This document shows, piece after piece, positions 1-8,218 of a stretch of DNA of 64,000 bases. The notes beneath the pieces were generated by a model that had not been told where the DNA came from, searched no databases, and saw only the letters and a program-made list of their open reading frames with translations. The stretch is from Bacillota bacterium. GTDB lineage: Bacteria; Bacillota; Clostridia; Caldicoprobacterales; Xylanivirgaceae. The DNA lies in assembly GCA_023621995.1 (NCBI GenBank), contig JAMOAB010000029.1, forward strand, positions 100,105-164,104. The letters run 5' to 3'. The translations under genes and the position numbers were made by a program. Every line of letters begins with the position of its first letter. The first letter of the stretch is position 1.

Positions 1-33
1 GTTGGATACAGATGGAAGGGGTCTAATAGTTGA
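1..33 (+). CDS. C-terminal end of OmpR-family response regulator (partial)
   Basis: Frame 1 from the left edge reads VGYRWKGSNS and stops at TGA 31-33. The VGYRW ending matches the last beta-hairpin of OmpR/PhoB winged-helix DNA-binding domains. It overlaps the TTG start of the following histidine kinase by 4 bp, the usual translational coupling of a two-component pair. Only ten codons are visible, so the family call rests on this short motif plus context. Confidence 0.6.
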   Translation, partial: VGYRWKGSNS

Positions 34-1436
34 AAAGGACTCAAAAAAGCATTAAGACAAGGCTCATATACAGTTTTGTATGTATAGTACTTATAAGCGT
101 AACCATACTTGAGGTAATTCTCATATCCCTTGTTCGTCGGTATTATTATGATAATTTGGAGGAAATACTTACCAATCAGATAAAGGTATCGGCAGATTTT
201 TATGTTCGTTATTTTTCGAGCTCATCATTGGACGACAATATAATCGATAATATAGATGTGTTTTGGCGACAGACTGGAGCGCAGGTTCAGATTATAAACT
301 CCTCAGGTGAACTTATAATGGATTCCATAGGTTATATGCCTGAGGATAATAGAATAGATGTGAATGATGTAAAGAAGGCATTGGATGGTGAAAAGGGTAG
401 ATGGATAGGGAGTGTGCCCTATGATGATACTAAGGTTATGGCAGTTGCGTATCCTCTTATGAGCGATGATGATGTAATAGGTGTCATAAGGTTTATATCT
501 TCTCTTCGGGAGGTAAATAAGGAGATCAAGAATATATCTCTGATATTTATATCTATAGGTATAATTGTGGTAATGCTTGCAGTTATGGTTAGCATATTTG
601 TGGCTGATAGTATAATAGTACCGCTTCGCAATATAACCCATGTGGCGAGTAAAATGGCAGCAGGAAATTTCAATATAAGGAGTAGGAAACACTATGACGA
701 TGAGATAGGTAAACTGTCTGATACATTGAACTATATGGCAGAGGAGATAGTAAAAAAGGACAGCTTAAAAAACGAATTTATATCATCGGTATCCCATGAG
801 CTTAGGACCCCTCTTACCTCTATAAAGGGTTGGGCAGCAACGTTAAACGGAGGCGATCTTGATGACAAAGAACTATTGAAAGATGGGCTTGCTATTATAG
901 AGAAGGAGAGTGATAGGTTGACAGCTATGGTGGAAGAACTTCTAGACTTCTCTAGGTTTACTTCGGGCAAGATGACTCTAAAAATTCAAGATAGGAATAT
1001 AAATGACGTTATTGAATATGTAAAAAATCATATGAGTCCTCTGGCATATAGGAATAACCTCAACTTTTATGTAGAATATGGAGAGGATCTGCCTACGATA
1101 AGCATAGATGAGGATAGAATAAAACAGGTGTTTATAAATATACTTGATAACGCATTTAAGTTCACTCCCCAAGGGAATGATGTGATGATTAAGACTTGGT
1201 ATGAGGATGGATATGTGAATATAGCCATAGTGGATACAGGATGTGGTATAGATGAGGACGATCTTCCCAAGGTCAAAGAAAAATTCTTCAAAGGGAAGAA
1301 CAGTAAATCACAGCATGGCATAGGCCTTTCAATATGTGATGAGATAGTGACTCTACATGGTGGTATCTTGGATATAGATAGTAAATTAGGTTGTGGTACT
1401 ACAGTAACTGTTAGACTACCTGTGTCTGAGCAGTGA
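30..1436 (+). CDS. HAMP-domain sensor histidine kinase
   Basis: This is a 468-residue class I sensor kinase. Transmembrane segments at about residues 11-33 and 168-190 flank an extracytoplasmic sensor of about 130 residues. A HAMP domain follows (about 191-245), then the HisKA dimerisation helix with phospho-acceptor His in SHELRTPLTS (about residue 256), and an HATPase domain with N box (NILDNAFKF) and G boxes (DTGCGID, GIGLSI). It starts at TTG 30, overlapping the preceding regulator by 4 bp, so the two form one operon. The signal sensed is unknown. The lipoprotein that follows after 24 bp may be an accessory or a target. Confidence 0.93.
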   Translation: MKRTQKSIKTRLIYSFVCIVLISVTILEVILISLVRRYYYDNLEEILTNQIKVSADFYVRYFSSSSLDDNIIDNIDVFWRQTGAQVQIINSSGELIMDSIGYMPEDNRIDVNDVKKALDGEKGRWIGSVPYDDTKVMAVAYPLMSDDDVIGVIRFISSLREVNKEIKNISLIFISIGIIVVMLAVMVSIFVADSIIVPLRNITHVASKMAAGNFNIRSRKHYDDEIGKLSDTLNYMAEEIVKKDSLKNEFISSVSHELRTPLTSIKGWAATLNGGDLDDKELLKDGLAIIEKESDRLTAMVEELLDFSRFTSGKMTLKIQDRNINDVIEYVKNHMSPLAYRNNLNFYVEYGEDLPTISIDEDRIKQVFINILDNAFKFTPQGNDVMIKTWYEDGYVNIAIVDTGCGIDEDDLPKVKEKFFKGKNSKSQHGIGLSICDEIVTLHGGILDIDSKLGCGTTVTVRLPVSEQ

Positions 1437-1460
1437 AGCTTATGGGAGGTAAAGGGATCA

Positions 1461-3005
1461 ATGTCTAACAAAAGATGGATTTTAGCTATATTGATAACCA
1501 TGGTAGTACTCATACAAGGTTGTACAAATATACCTGTTGAGACAGGTGAGAAAATTGTACCGCCCAATAATAGGCATATCCCTCTTGAGGGGACATGGCG
1601 TGTCATAAAAAGATTAGATATAGAGATAATGCCGGAAGATAATAGCACAGGAGATGATGCTATAATAGATAGTCTTGTTTCTTTTACAGCAAGTGAAGCA
1701 GTATTTGGGAGTGACAGGGCTTCCGACATTCAATATAAGATAAGACGTGTCAGGGCAAATGACTTTTTTCTTTATCAATATAAAGTAACAGCAGAGGATT
1801 TGGGCATACACAATGAAAAGATAGATGTAGTATCGGTCAGTTCCAAAAACAAACCCTTTTATGAGTTTATAAAATTAGATGATAATAATATTATCACATT
1901 TATAGATAATAGTTTTTATATGCTGACAAAGCAGTCAGATGAATGCGATGTCCTAACCTATGATGAAAATCCTGATATGAGTAGACTACATGTCGAAAAT
2001 AATAGTTACGATGATGATTTTCTGCACTCAGGCGTTCTCCTAGGCTTAAAGAGGGTATCTGGTTCTTCCGATGGGAATTATGATATAATTTATAGGACTC
2101 TGTGGATCAGATCAGAAAATAGGAGTGTCTATCCTATTCTTGGAGTGTCAAATTTGTTTGCACCAAGGAAGACAGGGTTCTGGGAGATAGGGTCTGTAAG
2201 CAATAAAGCAGATGGATTTATATATGACATTTTATATGCCCACCCTAGTTTTTTATACGATAACCCAAGTTTAGAAGTTGATTTGTCGCTAGAGTCTGCC
2301 AATGAGTTTGCTCAAATGCCTAGGGATAGTCATCTAAGAAGGCATATAAGATATGTAGGAAATGACTACATAGCAGTCGAGGTCATAAGTATGACAGACA
2401 ATTCTTCCCATATCAATCGTGTCTATCAAGTATTACCGATAGATAATATACAAAATAGTAGAGGTATAAAGATATCAGACATAAGCGGAGAGGAAGGACG
2501 TAATGCATTCTTCAATTCGATCCAATCTAGCTTAGAGGTAAAGAATATGAGGCAGATTGATGTGCTGGACAATGAGCCCAGTGAAGAGAATTTCACCGTT
2601 GCAAGGCGAAATGGCCATTGGATAATGAGGGGAAGGATTAGATATAAAGATACTAATAATATCAACGAATATTTAGATTTTAATATAAATATAATTCCAC
2701 CTACTAAACTAGTCAACTATGATGAGCTATGTATATCATGGAATAGTATAAAAGCAAAGTTACCAAGTGCCATTGACGCATATACATCGCCTAATAAGGA
2801 CATACTTATAGCTTTAGATATAGACAATATATATGTATATAGCATACATGAGAATGAACTGTCCGACAAACCCATATGCAAGATACCATTACATGAAGGA
2901 GAAGAAGTTGTAATGGCCGAGTGGGCAACAGGGGCATATGTTGAGAGATGGGATAAATGTTTCAAAGCAAAAAAGCCTATAGAAATTGATACACAAGAAA
3001 AGTAA
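1461..3005 (+). CDS. Predicted lipoprotein of unknown function
   Basis: The 514-residue protein begins with a lipoprotein signal peptide: KR charge, hydrophobic core ILAILITMVVLI, and lipobox IQGC with Cys at about residue 21. The mature protein is probably anchored on the outer face of the membrane. No family is recognised. It is hydrophilic, rich in Asp, Asn and Ile, with no repeats or further membrane segments. An RBS (GGGAGG, about 1443) precedes ATG 1461, and the gene sits directly behind the sensor kinase, so it probably belongs to that operon and could take part in envelope sensing. That role is inferred from context only. Confidence 0.75.
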   Translation: MSNKRWILAILITMVVLIQGCTNIPVETGEKIVPPNNRHIPLEGTWRVIKRLDIEIMPEDNSTGDDAIIDSLVSFTASEAVFGSDRASDIQYKIRRVRANDFFLYQYKVTAEDLGIHNEKIDVVSVSSKNKPFYEFIKLDDNNIITFIDNSFYMLTKQSDECDVLTYDENPDMSRLHVENNSYDDDFLHSGVLLGLKRVSGSSDGNYDIIYRTLWIRSENRSVYPILGVSNLFAPRKTGFWEIGSVSNKADGFIYDILYAHPSFLYDNPSLEVDLSLESANEFAQMPRDSHLRRHIRYVGNDYIAVEVISMTDNSSHINRVYQVLPIDNIQNSRGIKISDISGEEGRNAFFNSIQSSLEVKNMRQIDVLDNEPSEENFTVARRNGHWIMRGRIRYKDTNNINEYLDFNINIIPPTKLVNYDELCISWNSIKAKLPSAIDAYTSPNKDILIALDIDNIYVYSIHENELSDKPICKIPLHEGEEVVMAEWATGAYVERWDKCFKAKKPIEIDTQEK

Positions 3006-3027
3006 AAGAGTAAGGAGGAATCTGTCT

Positions 3028-4020
3028 ATGGATGAAATTTTAGTAGAAGAATATAGAGGTAATGTATTGGAGAATTATCATAGTGGTCATATATGTGGAG
3101 TAGGATATGATGGTACAGTAAAATATAGCGTGGGAGATCCCTATCATGTGACATATATGCGTTCATGTGCAAAGCCCATTCAAGTGCTTCCCGTAATAGA
3201 GAGAAGGTTGGATGAAGAGTTTGGCTATAGCGATAGAGAGACTACCATACTTGCTGCCTCCCATATGGGTGAGGCGTTTCATGTTGAAGCTGTTGAATCC
3301 ATTATGGGCAAGTTAGGGGTAAAAGAAGACGATCTAGTCATGTTACCTACTTATCCCGGGAATGAAAAAGCCAAAGATTCACTCTTACGTGCCAATATGC
3401 CTCCTAGACGTGTATACCATAACTGTTCAGGAAAACATATGGGTATACTTACTCTTTGCAAGGGAATGGGCCTATCTATAGAGAACTATTGGGAGTTAGA
3501 ACATCCTGCTCAGCAGGAAATACTGAAGCATATATCTATTATGGGTGACTACCCAATAGAGGACATAGAAATAGGCATAGATGGTTGTGGCGTACCTGTA
3601 TTTGCTATGCCACTTACATGTCTTGCAAAGGCATATTTAAAGCTTGCTTGTCCTGAACTCATAGAAGATGGGGAAATAAAGAGGGCAGCCGAAAAGATAT
3701 CTAAGCTCATGAATGAGTACGGCGAGATGATAGGCGGTACTCGTACCCTGTGTACTACTCTTTTAGAAGATGACAATATTGTAGCCAAAGGTGGAGCCCA
3801 AGGTGTATATTGTTTTGCCCTTAGAAATGAAAAAATGGGATTTGCCATCAAGATAATGGATGGAACTCAGGACTGTTGGCCCATTATAATTGCGTCCCTA
3901 CTTGAAAAGATAGACTATAATAATACTGAGACGATAGATAGATTATATAGACTTTTCCCAACTGATATAGTAAATGATAATGATACTGTGGTAGGCAAAA
4001 AGCTTGCTGTATTTAAATAA
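3028..4020 (+). CDS. L-asparaginase II family protein
   Basis: A 330-residue member of the Asparaginase_II family (predicted hydrolysis of L-asparagine to aspartate and ammonia). Conserved stretches include MRSCAKPIQVLPVIE, SHMGEAFHVEAVE, HNCSGKHMG and GIDGCGVPVFAMPL. There is no signal peptide, so it is cytoplasmic. Start ATG 3028 is chosen because AAGGAGG at about 3012-3018 lies 9 bp upstream. An in-frame upstream start inside the lipoprotein gene is possible but has no RBS. It probably belongs to the preceding operon. No terminator follows it. Confidence 0.85.
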   Translation: MDEILVEEYRGNVLENYHSGHICGVGYDGTVKYSVGDPYHVTYMRSCAKPIQVLPVIERRLDEEFGYSDRETTILAASHMGEAFHVEAVESIMGKLGVKEDDLVMLPTYPGNEKAKDSLLRANMPPRRVYHNCSGKHMGILTLCKGMGLSIENYWELEHPAQQEILKHISIMGDYPIEDIEIGIDGCGVPVFAMPLTCLAKAYLKLACPELIEDGEIKRAAEKISKLMNEYGEMIGGTRTLCTTLLEDDNIVAKGGAQGVYCFALRNEKMGFAIKIMDGTQDCWPIIIASLLEKIDYNNTETIDRLYRLFPTDIVNDNDTVVGKKLAVFK

Positions 4021-4047
4021 AAATCTTCCTTTTTAGTCTATATAATA

Positions 4048-4077
4048 TTCACCTATTTTTTTAGATAAACATATAAT
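4048..4077 (+). promoter_or_regulatory. Candidate SigA promoter for the 59-residue miniprotein
   Basis: A -35-like TTCACC (4048-4053) and a perfect TATAAT (4072-4077) are separated by 18 bp, about 55 bp upstream of ATG 4132. The -35 is a poor match, so this is moderate support for an independent promoter. Confidence 0.45.
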
Positions 4078-4131
4078 GTACTAGACACGAGATAGATTAT
4101 AGACATAAAAGATTAAAAAGGAGGTATAAGT

Positions 4132-4311
4132 ATGGGTTTTTGTGGAAGAGGCGATGACAGTTTATTGTTTTTCTTTCTACTCCTAGTAATATTCTTCTGT
4201 AATTGTGGTCTATTTAAATCTGGGTCTGAGCTTCTATTCTTCTTCCTCATATTGGTAACATTATTTGGTGGAGGAAGTCTGTTCAGAGGATTTGGAGTAG
4301 TAGAAGGCTAA
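4132..4311 (+). CDS. Small hydrophobic protein, 59 residues
   Basis: ATG 4132 follows a strong RBS (AAGGAGG, about 4118-4124) and ends at TAA 4309-4311. The start reads MGFCGRGDDS, followed by two Phe/Leu-rich hydrophobic runs (about residues 11-27 and 34-48) separated by a Cys/Gly/Ser turn, and a Gly-rich tail. Similar tiny Phe/Leu-rich, Cys-containing proteins occur in spore-forming Firmicutes, but no function is recognised here. It has its own candidate promoter and a strong terminator, which makes it a convincing monocistronic gene. Confidence 0.75.
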   Translation: MGFCGRGDDSLLFFFLLLVIFFCNCGLFKSGSELLFFFLILVTLFGGGSLFRGFGVVEG

Positions 4312-4328
4312 TAGAGAACTGATAGAAG

Positions 4329-4356
4329 GAGCTGCCTATCTGTGGGCAGCTCTTTT
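4329..4356 (+). terminator. Rho-independent terminator after miniprotein
   Basis: Stem GAGCTGCC (4329-4336) pairs perfectly with GGCAGCTC (4345-4352), with an 8-nt loop followed by TTTT. Confidence 0.9.
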
Positions 4357-4515
4357 ACATATGTTGTGAACATACATAGATGATTATTATTAATGCTATA
4401 AATAAATTGATGAAATTATACATAGATATTAAACTTAATAGGTGGATATTTTCGTGTTAAACTTAAATAATTATAGGATAAGAATACATTATAAAAATAA
4501 GTGGAGGATGAAAAT

Positions 4516-5625
4516 ATGAGAGTATTATTTCTTTCGGTGACGGCAGGGTATGGCCATCATCAAGCTGCAAATGTTCTAATAGAATACTTAAGAGATAAAG
4601 GTGTAAATTGCAAAATGATCGATACATTCGAATATATAAACCCCATATTAAGCGAATCCATTGCAAAGGGATATCTTATATCTACAAAGTTTACGCCAGC
4701 AGTATATGGAAAGTTTTATCGCCTTGCCGATAAAGAAGAGGGCGGCGAATCTGGCAAATTCTCGATGATACGCCTGACGAATTCCATATTATCTAAGAAA
4801 CTTATTAATCTATTGACAGATTATAATCCAGATGTCATAGTGTGTACCCATGTATTTCCTGCTCAAATAGTAACTCAAATTAGGCAAAAGAGGATATATC
4901 ATAAGACTATAGGAATAATTACCGATTTTACTGTTCATCCATTTTGGGAAGAGACTGATATTGATTACTACATTACGGCAAGTGACCAATTAGATTATCA
5001 AGTTATGAAAAAAGGGATTGATGGATCTAAGATAGTGGCTATGGGAATACCTATCAATAGGAAGTTTGCCACAAAGATGAGCAGTAAAGACGCCAGAACC
5101 CTGTTAGGCATAGAAAACAAAACAACTGTATTAGTTATGAGTGGAAGTATGGGCTACGGTGATGTTGTGGAAAATATAATGAGGTTAGATAGAATGGATA
5201 TGGACTTTCAGATAATTTCGGTATGCGGAAATAATAAGTCATTAAAGACACAGATAGATGATTTAGAGATTAGAAAGAAGATATATAACTTTGGTTTTGT
5301 AGATAACATAGATGTGCTCATGGATGCTGCCGACTGTATAATAACAAAACCAGGAGGACTTACTTCATCGGAAGCTTTGGCAAAGGGTATTCCCATGATA
5401 TTATCTCATCCTATACCAGGGCAGGAAGACAGAAATGTAGAGTTCCTTGTAAACAATGGAGTAGCCATGTATACAAGTGATACTTATCCTATAGATGAAG
5501 CTGTATATCAGTTACTCAGTTCAAAATGGAGAAGTCAGCTTATAAAAAAAGCCATGACTAAAATAGGCAAGCCCAATTCTACAAGGGATGTGGGAAATTT
5601 TATTATAAAACTTGCTAAGGAGTAA
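4516..5625 (+). CDS. UgtP/MGDG-synthase-like glycosyltransferase
   Basis: A 369-residue GT28/GT-B glycosyltransferase of the MGDG-synthase and processive diacylglycerol glucosyltransferase (UgtP/YpfP) type. The N-terminal domain has the VTAGYGHHQAA acceptor loop. The C-terminal domain has the nucleotide-sugar signature TKPGGLTSSEALAKGIPMI with PIPGQEDRN. It probably transfers a sugar from a UDP-sugar to diacylglycerol on the cytoplasmic membrane face, making glycolipids or lipoteichoic acid anchors. Start ATG 4516 is preferred over GTG 4501 because GGAGG at 4503-4507 precedes it. Sugar donor and acceptor cannot be told from sequence. Confidence 0.85.
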   Translation: MRVLFLSVTAGYGHHQAANVLIEYLRDKGVNCKMIDTFEYINPILSESIAKGYLISTKFTPAVYGKFYRLADKEEGGESGKFSMIRLTNSILSKKLINLLTDYNPDVIVCTHVFPAQIVTQIRQKRIYHKTIGIITDFTVHPFWEETDIDYYITASDQLDYQVMKKGIDGSKIVAMGIPINRKFATKMSSKDARTLLGIENKTTVLVMSGSMGYGDVVENIMRLDRMDMDFQIISVCGNNKSLKTQIDDLEIRKKIYNFGFVDNIDVLMDAADCIITKPGGLTSSEALAKGIPMILSHPIPGQEDRNVEFLVNNGVAMYTSDTYPIDEAVYQLLSSKWRSQLIKKAMTKIGKPNSTRDVGNFIIKLAKE

Positions 5626-5677
5626 CCACACTTTCATATTATCCATAATATACAATGGATAGTATTTATATGGAAAG

Positions 5678-5926
5678 TTGGTGAATGATATGGGGAATGG
5701 TTGGTATAGAGAAAGGCCCCTCCTTGCAGTGGGATCGGTTGGTCCTGAGGTAGAGATGTTGCAGCGGATATTGCTCAGCATAGGATATGATCCAGGGCCA
5801 ATAGACGGTATATTTGGTCCATTGACTCAAAGGGCAGTAATGGAATTTCAAAGGGATAATGGTCTTATACCTGATGGTATTGTGGGACCCAAAACCTATG
5901 CAGTGTTAGATTTGGTATATCCATAG
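5678..5926 (+). CDS. Peptidoglycan-binding domain protein
   Basis: This small protein (82 codons from TTG 5678; GTG 5681 or ATG 5690 are alternatives, none with a good RBS) consists almost entirely of one PG_binding_1 domain: VGPEVEMLQRILLSIG, IDGIFGPLTQRAVMEFQ, GIVGPKTYAVL. There is no signal peptide, transmembrane segment or catalytic domain. Free-standing PG_binding_1 proteins occur in clostridia and may associate with cell wall or spore cortex. The bidirectional terminator directly behind it ends the transcript. Confidence 0.75.
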   Translation: MVNDMGNGWYRERPLLAVGSVGPEVEMLQRILLSIGYDPGPIDGIFGPLTQRAVMEFQRDNGLIPDGIVGPKTYAVLDLVYP

Positions 5927-5968
5927 ATATATAAGGTGCTGGATCTTTTGATCCAGCACCTTATATAT
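5927..5968. terminator. Bidirectional terminator between PG-binding gene and aroC
   Basis: A perfect 19-bp stem (5927-5945 with 5950-5968) closes a TTTT loop. Core GGTGCTGGATC pairs with GATCCAGCACC. AT-rich flanks supply a T-tract on either strand, so it can serve both convergent genes. Confidence 0.88.
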
Positions 5969-5971
5969 CTT

Positions 5972-7072
5972 CTATAATAGAGCTTTTTTTATGAGATCAA
6001 TATTAGATAATACATGCTGGAAGAGAAGATCTACTAGCGTAATGGCTGTCATTGCCTCTACCACAGGCACGACTCTAGGTACTATGCAGGGATCATGTCG
6101 TCCCTTGACCTGTATGCAAGTGTTTTTCATATCTTTGGTAATGGTCTTTTGAGGAAGAGATATTGAAGGGGTAGGCTTGAAGGCAATCCTAAATGTTATA
6201 GGGCTTCCATCGCTTATCCCTCCACCTATACCTCCAGAGTGATTTGTACATTTTTTCACCATACCCTCTCTTGTTACCATATAGTTATCATTTGCTTCAC
6301 TACCTCTCATGGTAGAGAGGGTATATCCGGTTCCAAATTCTATACTTCTAGCAGCTCCAATGGACATAATCGCCTTAGATAGTACAGCTTCTAGCTTATT
6401 AAATACTGGCTCACCTACCCCGGCAGGTAAATTGTGGATAGTACACTCTACTACTCCTCCTATCGAGTCGCCATCAGTCCTCATGGACTCTATAAGCTCT
6501 TCCGCCTGTATAGCGGCTTTATTATCAGGCATACGGACGGCATTTTTATATATGATGTCTTTATCAAAGTTTCCCATATCTATACAGATCTTCCCTATGG
6601 AATATGTATAGGCTGTGATTTGAACACCAAATTCGGAGAGGATTTTTTTAGCAATGGCACCGGCGGCCACCCGGGCTACTGTTTCCCTTCCTGACGAGCG
6701 TCCTCCGCCCCTAAAATCTCTGAAACCATATTTTTGGTCGTAGGAAAAATCGGCATGCCCTGGTCTATATATGTGTTTTATATCATCATAATCGTGTGAA
6801 CGTTCATCAGTGTTGTATATTATTAGTGAAATGGGTGTACCTGTAGTCCTTCCCTCAAAAACTCCAGATAATATGTCGACACTGTCATCCTCTTGCCTCG
6901 ATGTATATATACTATGGGCTCCTGGTTTTCGTTTATCCAGCTCCCTTTGGATATCTTGAATAGATAGCGGGATACCGGCAGGACATCCATCTATGACAAC
7001 TCCAAGTGCTCTCCCATGGGATTCTCCCCAAGTAGATATTGTAAAATGTTTTCCAAATATAGAACCAGACAT
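5972..7072 (-). CDS. aroC: Chorismate synthase
   Basis: AroC (366 residues, normal length) converts 5-enolpyruvylshikimate-3-phosphate to chorismate using reduced FMN, the last step of the shikimate pathway. Signatures: the N-terminal [53 protein letters not shown] (signature 2 region), and [11 protein letters not shown] near the C-terminus. The minus-strand RBS AGGAGGT lies just upstream of ATG 7072. It is a lone gene here, convergent with the PG-binding gene and divergent from the CheX-like gene. Confidence 0.97.
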   Translation of the reverse strand: MSGSIFGKHFTISTWGESHGRALGVVIDGCPAGIPLSIQDIQRELDKRKPGAHSIYTSRQEDDSVDILSGVFEGRTTGTPISLIIYNTDERSHDYDDIKHIYRPGHADFSYDQKYGFRDFRGGGRSSGRETVARVAAGAIAKKILSEFGVQITAYTYSIGKICIDMGNFDKDIIYKNAVRMPDNKAAIQAEELIESMRTDGDSIGGVVECTIHNLPAGVGEPVFNKLEAVLSKAIMSIGAARSIEFGTGYTLSTMRGSEANDNYMVTREGMVKKCTNHSGGIGGGISDGSPITFRIAFKPTPSISLPQKTITKDMKNTCIQVKGRHDPCIVPRVVPVVEAMTAITLVDLLFQHVLSNIDLIKKALL

Positions 7073-7084
7073 AACTACCTCCTA

Positions 7085-7376
7085 AAAATTCTATTATGAA
7101 CATTTGAGTTCAATATTAAAAATTAGCTTAAGTTTTGAATAATTCTATTAGCTTGTTTTTATTATTGATAGTGGCTCTTTTTATATAGACATTTTATCAT
7201 CAGTTTATATATGTGTCTATCTAGTTTTAAGTGTCTTTGCCTTCATTGTGTAATATAGCAAGGTTTTATATTATTATAAATTTGAGATTTTTATTAGATA
7301 CTTGCCATATGGATGTTAAAATAGTAAAATAGTCTTATTCGTATTAAACTTTAAACTAATATGGAGGTTATGGCAG
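7085..7376. other. Divergent intergenic region, aroC / cheX-like
   Basis: Very AT-rich spacer of about 300 bp. The rightward promoter at 7302-7330 is the only element found with confidence. No convincing -35/-10 pair was found for aroC on the minus strand, and no riboswitch or long hairpin was seen. Confidence 0.5.
7302..7330 (+). promoter_or_regulatory. SigA promoter for cheX-like/acpS/nnr operon
   Basis: TTGCCA (7302-7307), 17-bp spacer, TAAAAT (7325-7330). The start point would lie about 40 bp upstream of ATG 7377. Confidence 0.6.
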
Positions 7377-7841
7377 ATGAAGGCGGAATATATAAATCCA
7401 TTTCTTGAAGCAACAATGACAGTTATGAATTCGCTATGTGGTGTAGATACCAAATTTGACAATGTGTATATAAGGGAGGCGTCTTATACAGTCTCTGACC
7501 TTATAATAATCATTGGTGTGACAGGTAAGGTAAGGGGTCAGGCCATACTTTCAATGGGTGAAGATACAGCTAAATCCATTGCATCCTATATGATGGGAGG
7601 AATACCAGTTGAAAGTATAGATGCTATGGCAAAGAGTGCAATAGGTGAGCTTGGCAATATGATAATGGGCAACACATGTTCTATTTTTTATGGCAGAGGT
7701 ATAGCCATTGACATAACCCCTCCTACAATTCTAACAGGAGAGAAGGTAGAGATAAGCAATAAATTCAAGACACTTTGTATCCCTGCAACTCTTGGAGAGT
7801 TTGGGACTATGGAGATTGGCGTATCCGCTGAAGAGGTGTAG
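7377..7841 (+). CDS. CheX-like chemotaxis phosphatase
   Basis: The 154-residue protein resembles CheX/CheC-type CheY-P phosphatases. It has the single active-site helix with the E-x2-N pattern in AIGELGNMIMGN (about residues 88-99) and the preceding VRGQAILSM strand. CheX dephosphorylates CheY-P in chemotactic bacteria. No other chemotaxis gene is nearby. It lies 4 bp upstream of acpS and shares its transcript. RBS GGAGG at about 7363. Another response regulator could be the partner. Confidence 0.82.
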   Translation: MKAEYINPFLEATMTVMNSLCGVDTKFDNVYIREASYTVSDLIIIIGVTGKVRGQAILSMGEDTAKSIASYMMGGIPVESIDAMAKSAIGELGNMIMGNTCSIFYGRGIAIDITPPTILTGEKVEISNKFKTLCIPATLGEFGTMEIGVSAEEV

Positions 7842-7845
7842 ATAG

Positions 7846-8217
7846 GTGATTGTTGGCATTGGTATTGATATAATAGAGATTGAAAGAATAGAGAGGGCAG
7901 CTACTAATCCTCTCTTTTTGGAGCGAATATTTACAGAGAGAGAAAGAGCGTATTTTGCATCCAGAAAGAACAACTTGTCTACTATTGCAGGAAGTTTTGC
8001 AGCAAAGGAAGCCACTTCTAAAGCATTAGGAACAGGTATAGGTAAAATTGGGTGGCATGATATAGAAGTTTTGCGATATAATAAGGGTAAGCCATATGTA
8101 GAATTATGTGGTAGGGCAAAAGAGTTGTTTGCTTTACTGGGGGGTAAATATATACATATAACCATATCCCACAGTAGAATCTATGCTATATCACAGGTTA
8201 TAATAGAGGGTGAGTAA
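7846..8217 (+). CDS. acpS: Holo-[acyl-carrier-protein] synthase
   Basis: AcpS (123 residues) transfers 4'-phosphopantetheine from CoA to acyl carrier protein. Motifs: the N-terminal GIGIDIIEIERIER with the Mg-binding Asp (residue 8), and FAAKEATSKALGTGIG with the second metal ligand Glu, followed by GWHDIEV. The start is GTG 7846, with the RBS GAGGTG lying in the end of the upstream gene. It precedes the NAD(P)HX repair gene, as in many Firmicutes. Confidence 0.95.
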   Translation: MIVGIGIDIIEIERIERAATNPLFLERIFTERERAYFASRKNNLSTIAGSFAAKEATSKALGTGIGKIGWHDIEVLRYNKGKPYVELCGRAKELFALLGGKYIHITISHSRIYAISQVIIEGE

Positions 8218-8218
8218 T

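Noticed and set aside
303-692. Minus-strand open frames inside the sensor kinase and many other genes
   Set aside because: Composition and lack of RBS show they are shadows of the plus-strand coding frames.
4429-4466. Direct repeat TTAAACTTAA (4429 and 4457) upstream of the glycosyltransferase
   Set aside because: Two short AT-only repeats in AT-rich intergenic DNA, with no promoter alignment that makes sense; could be chance.
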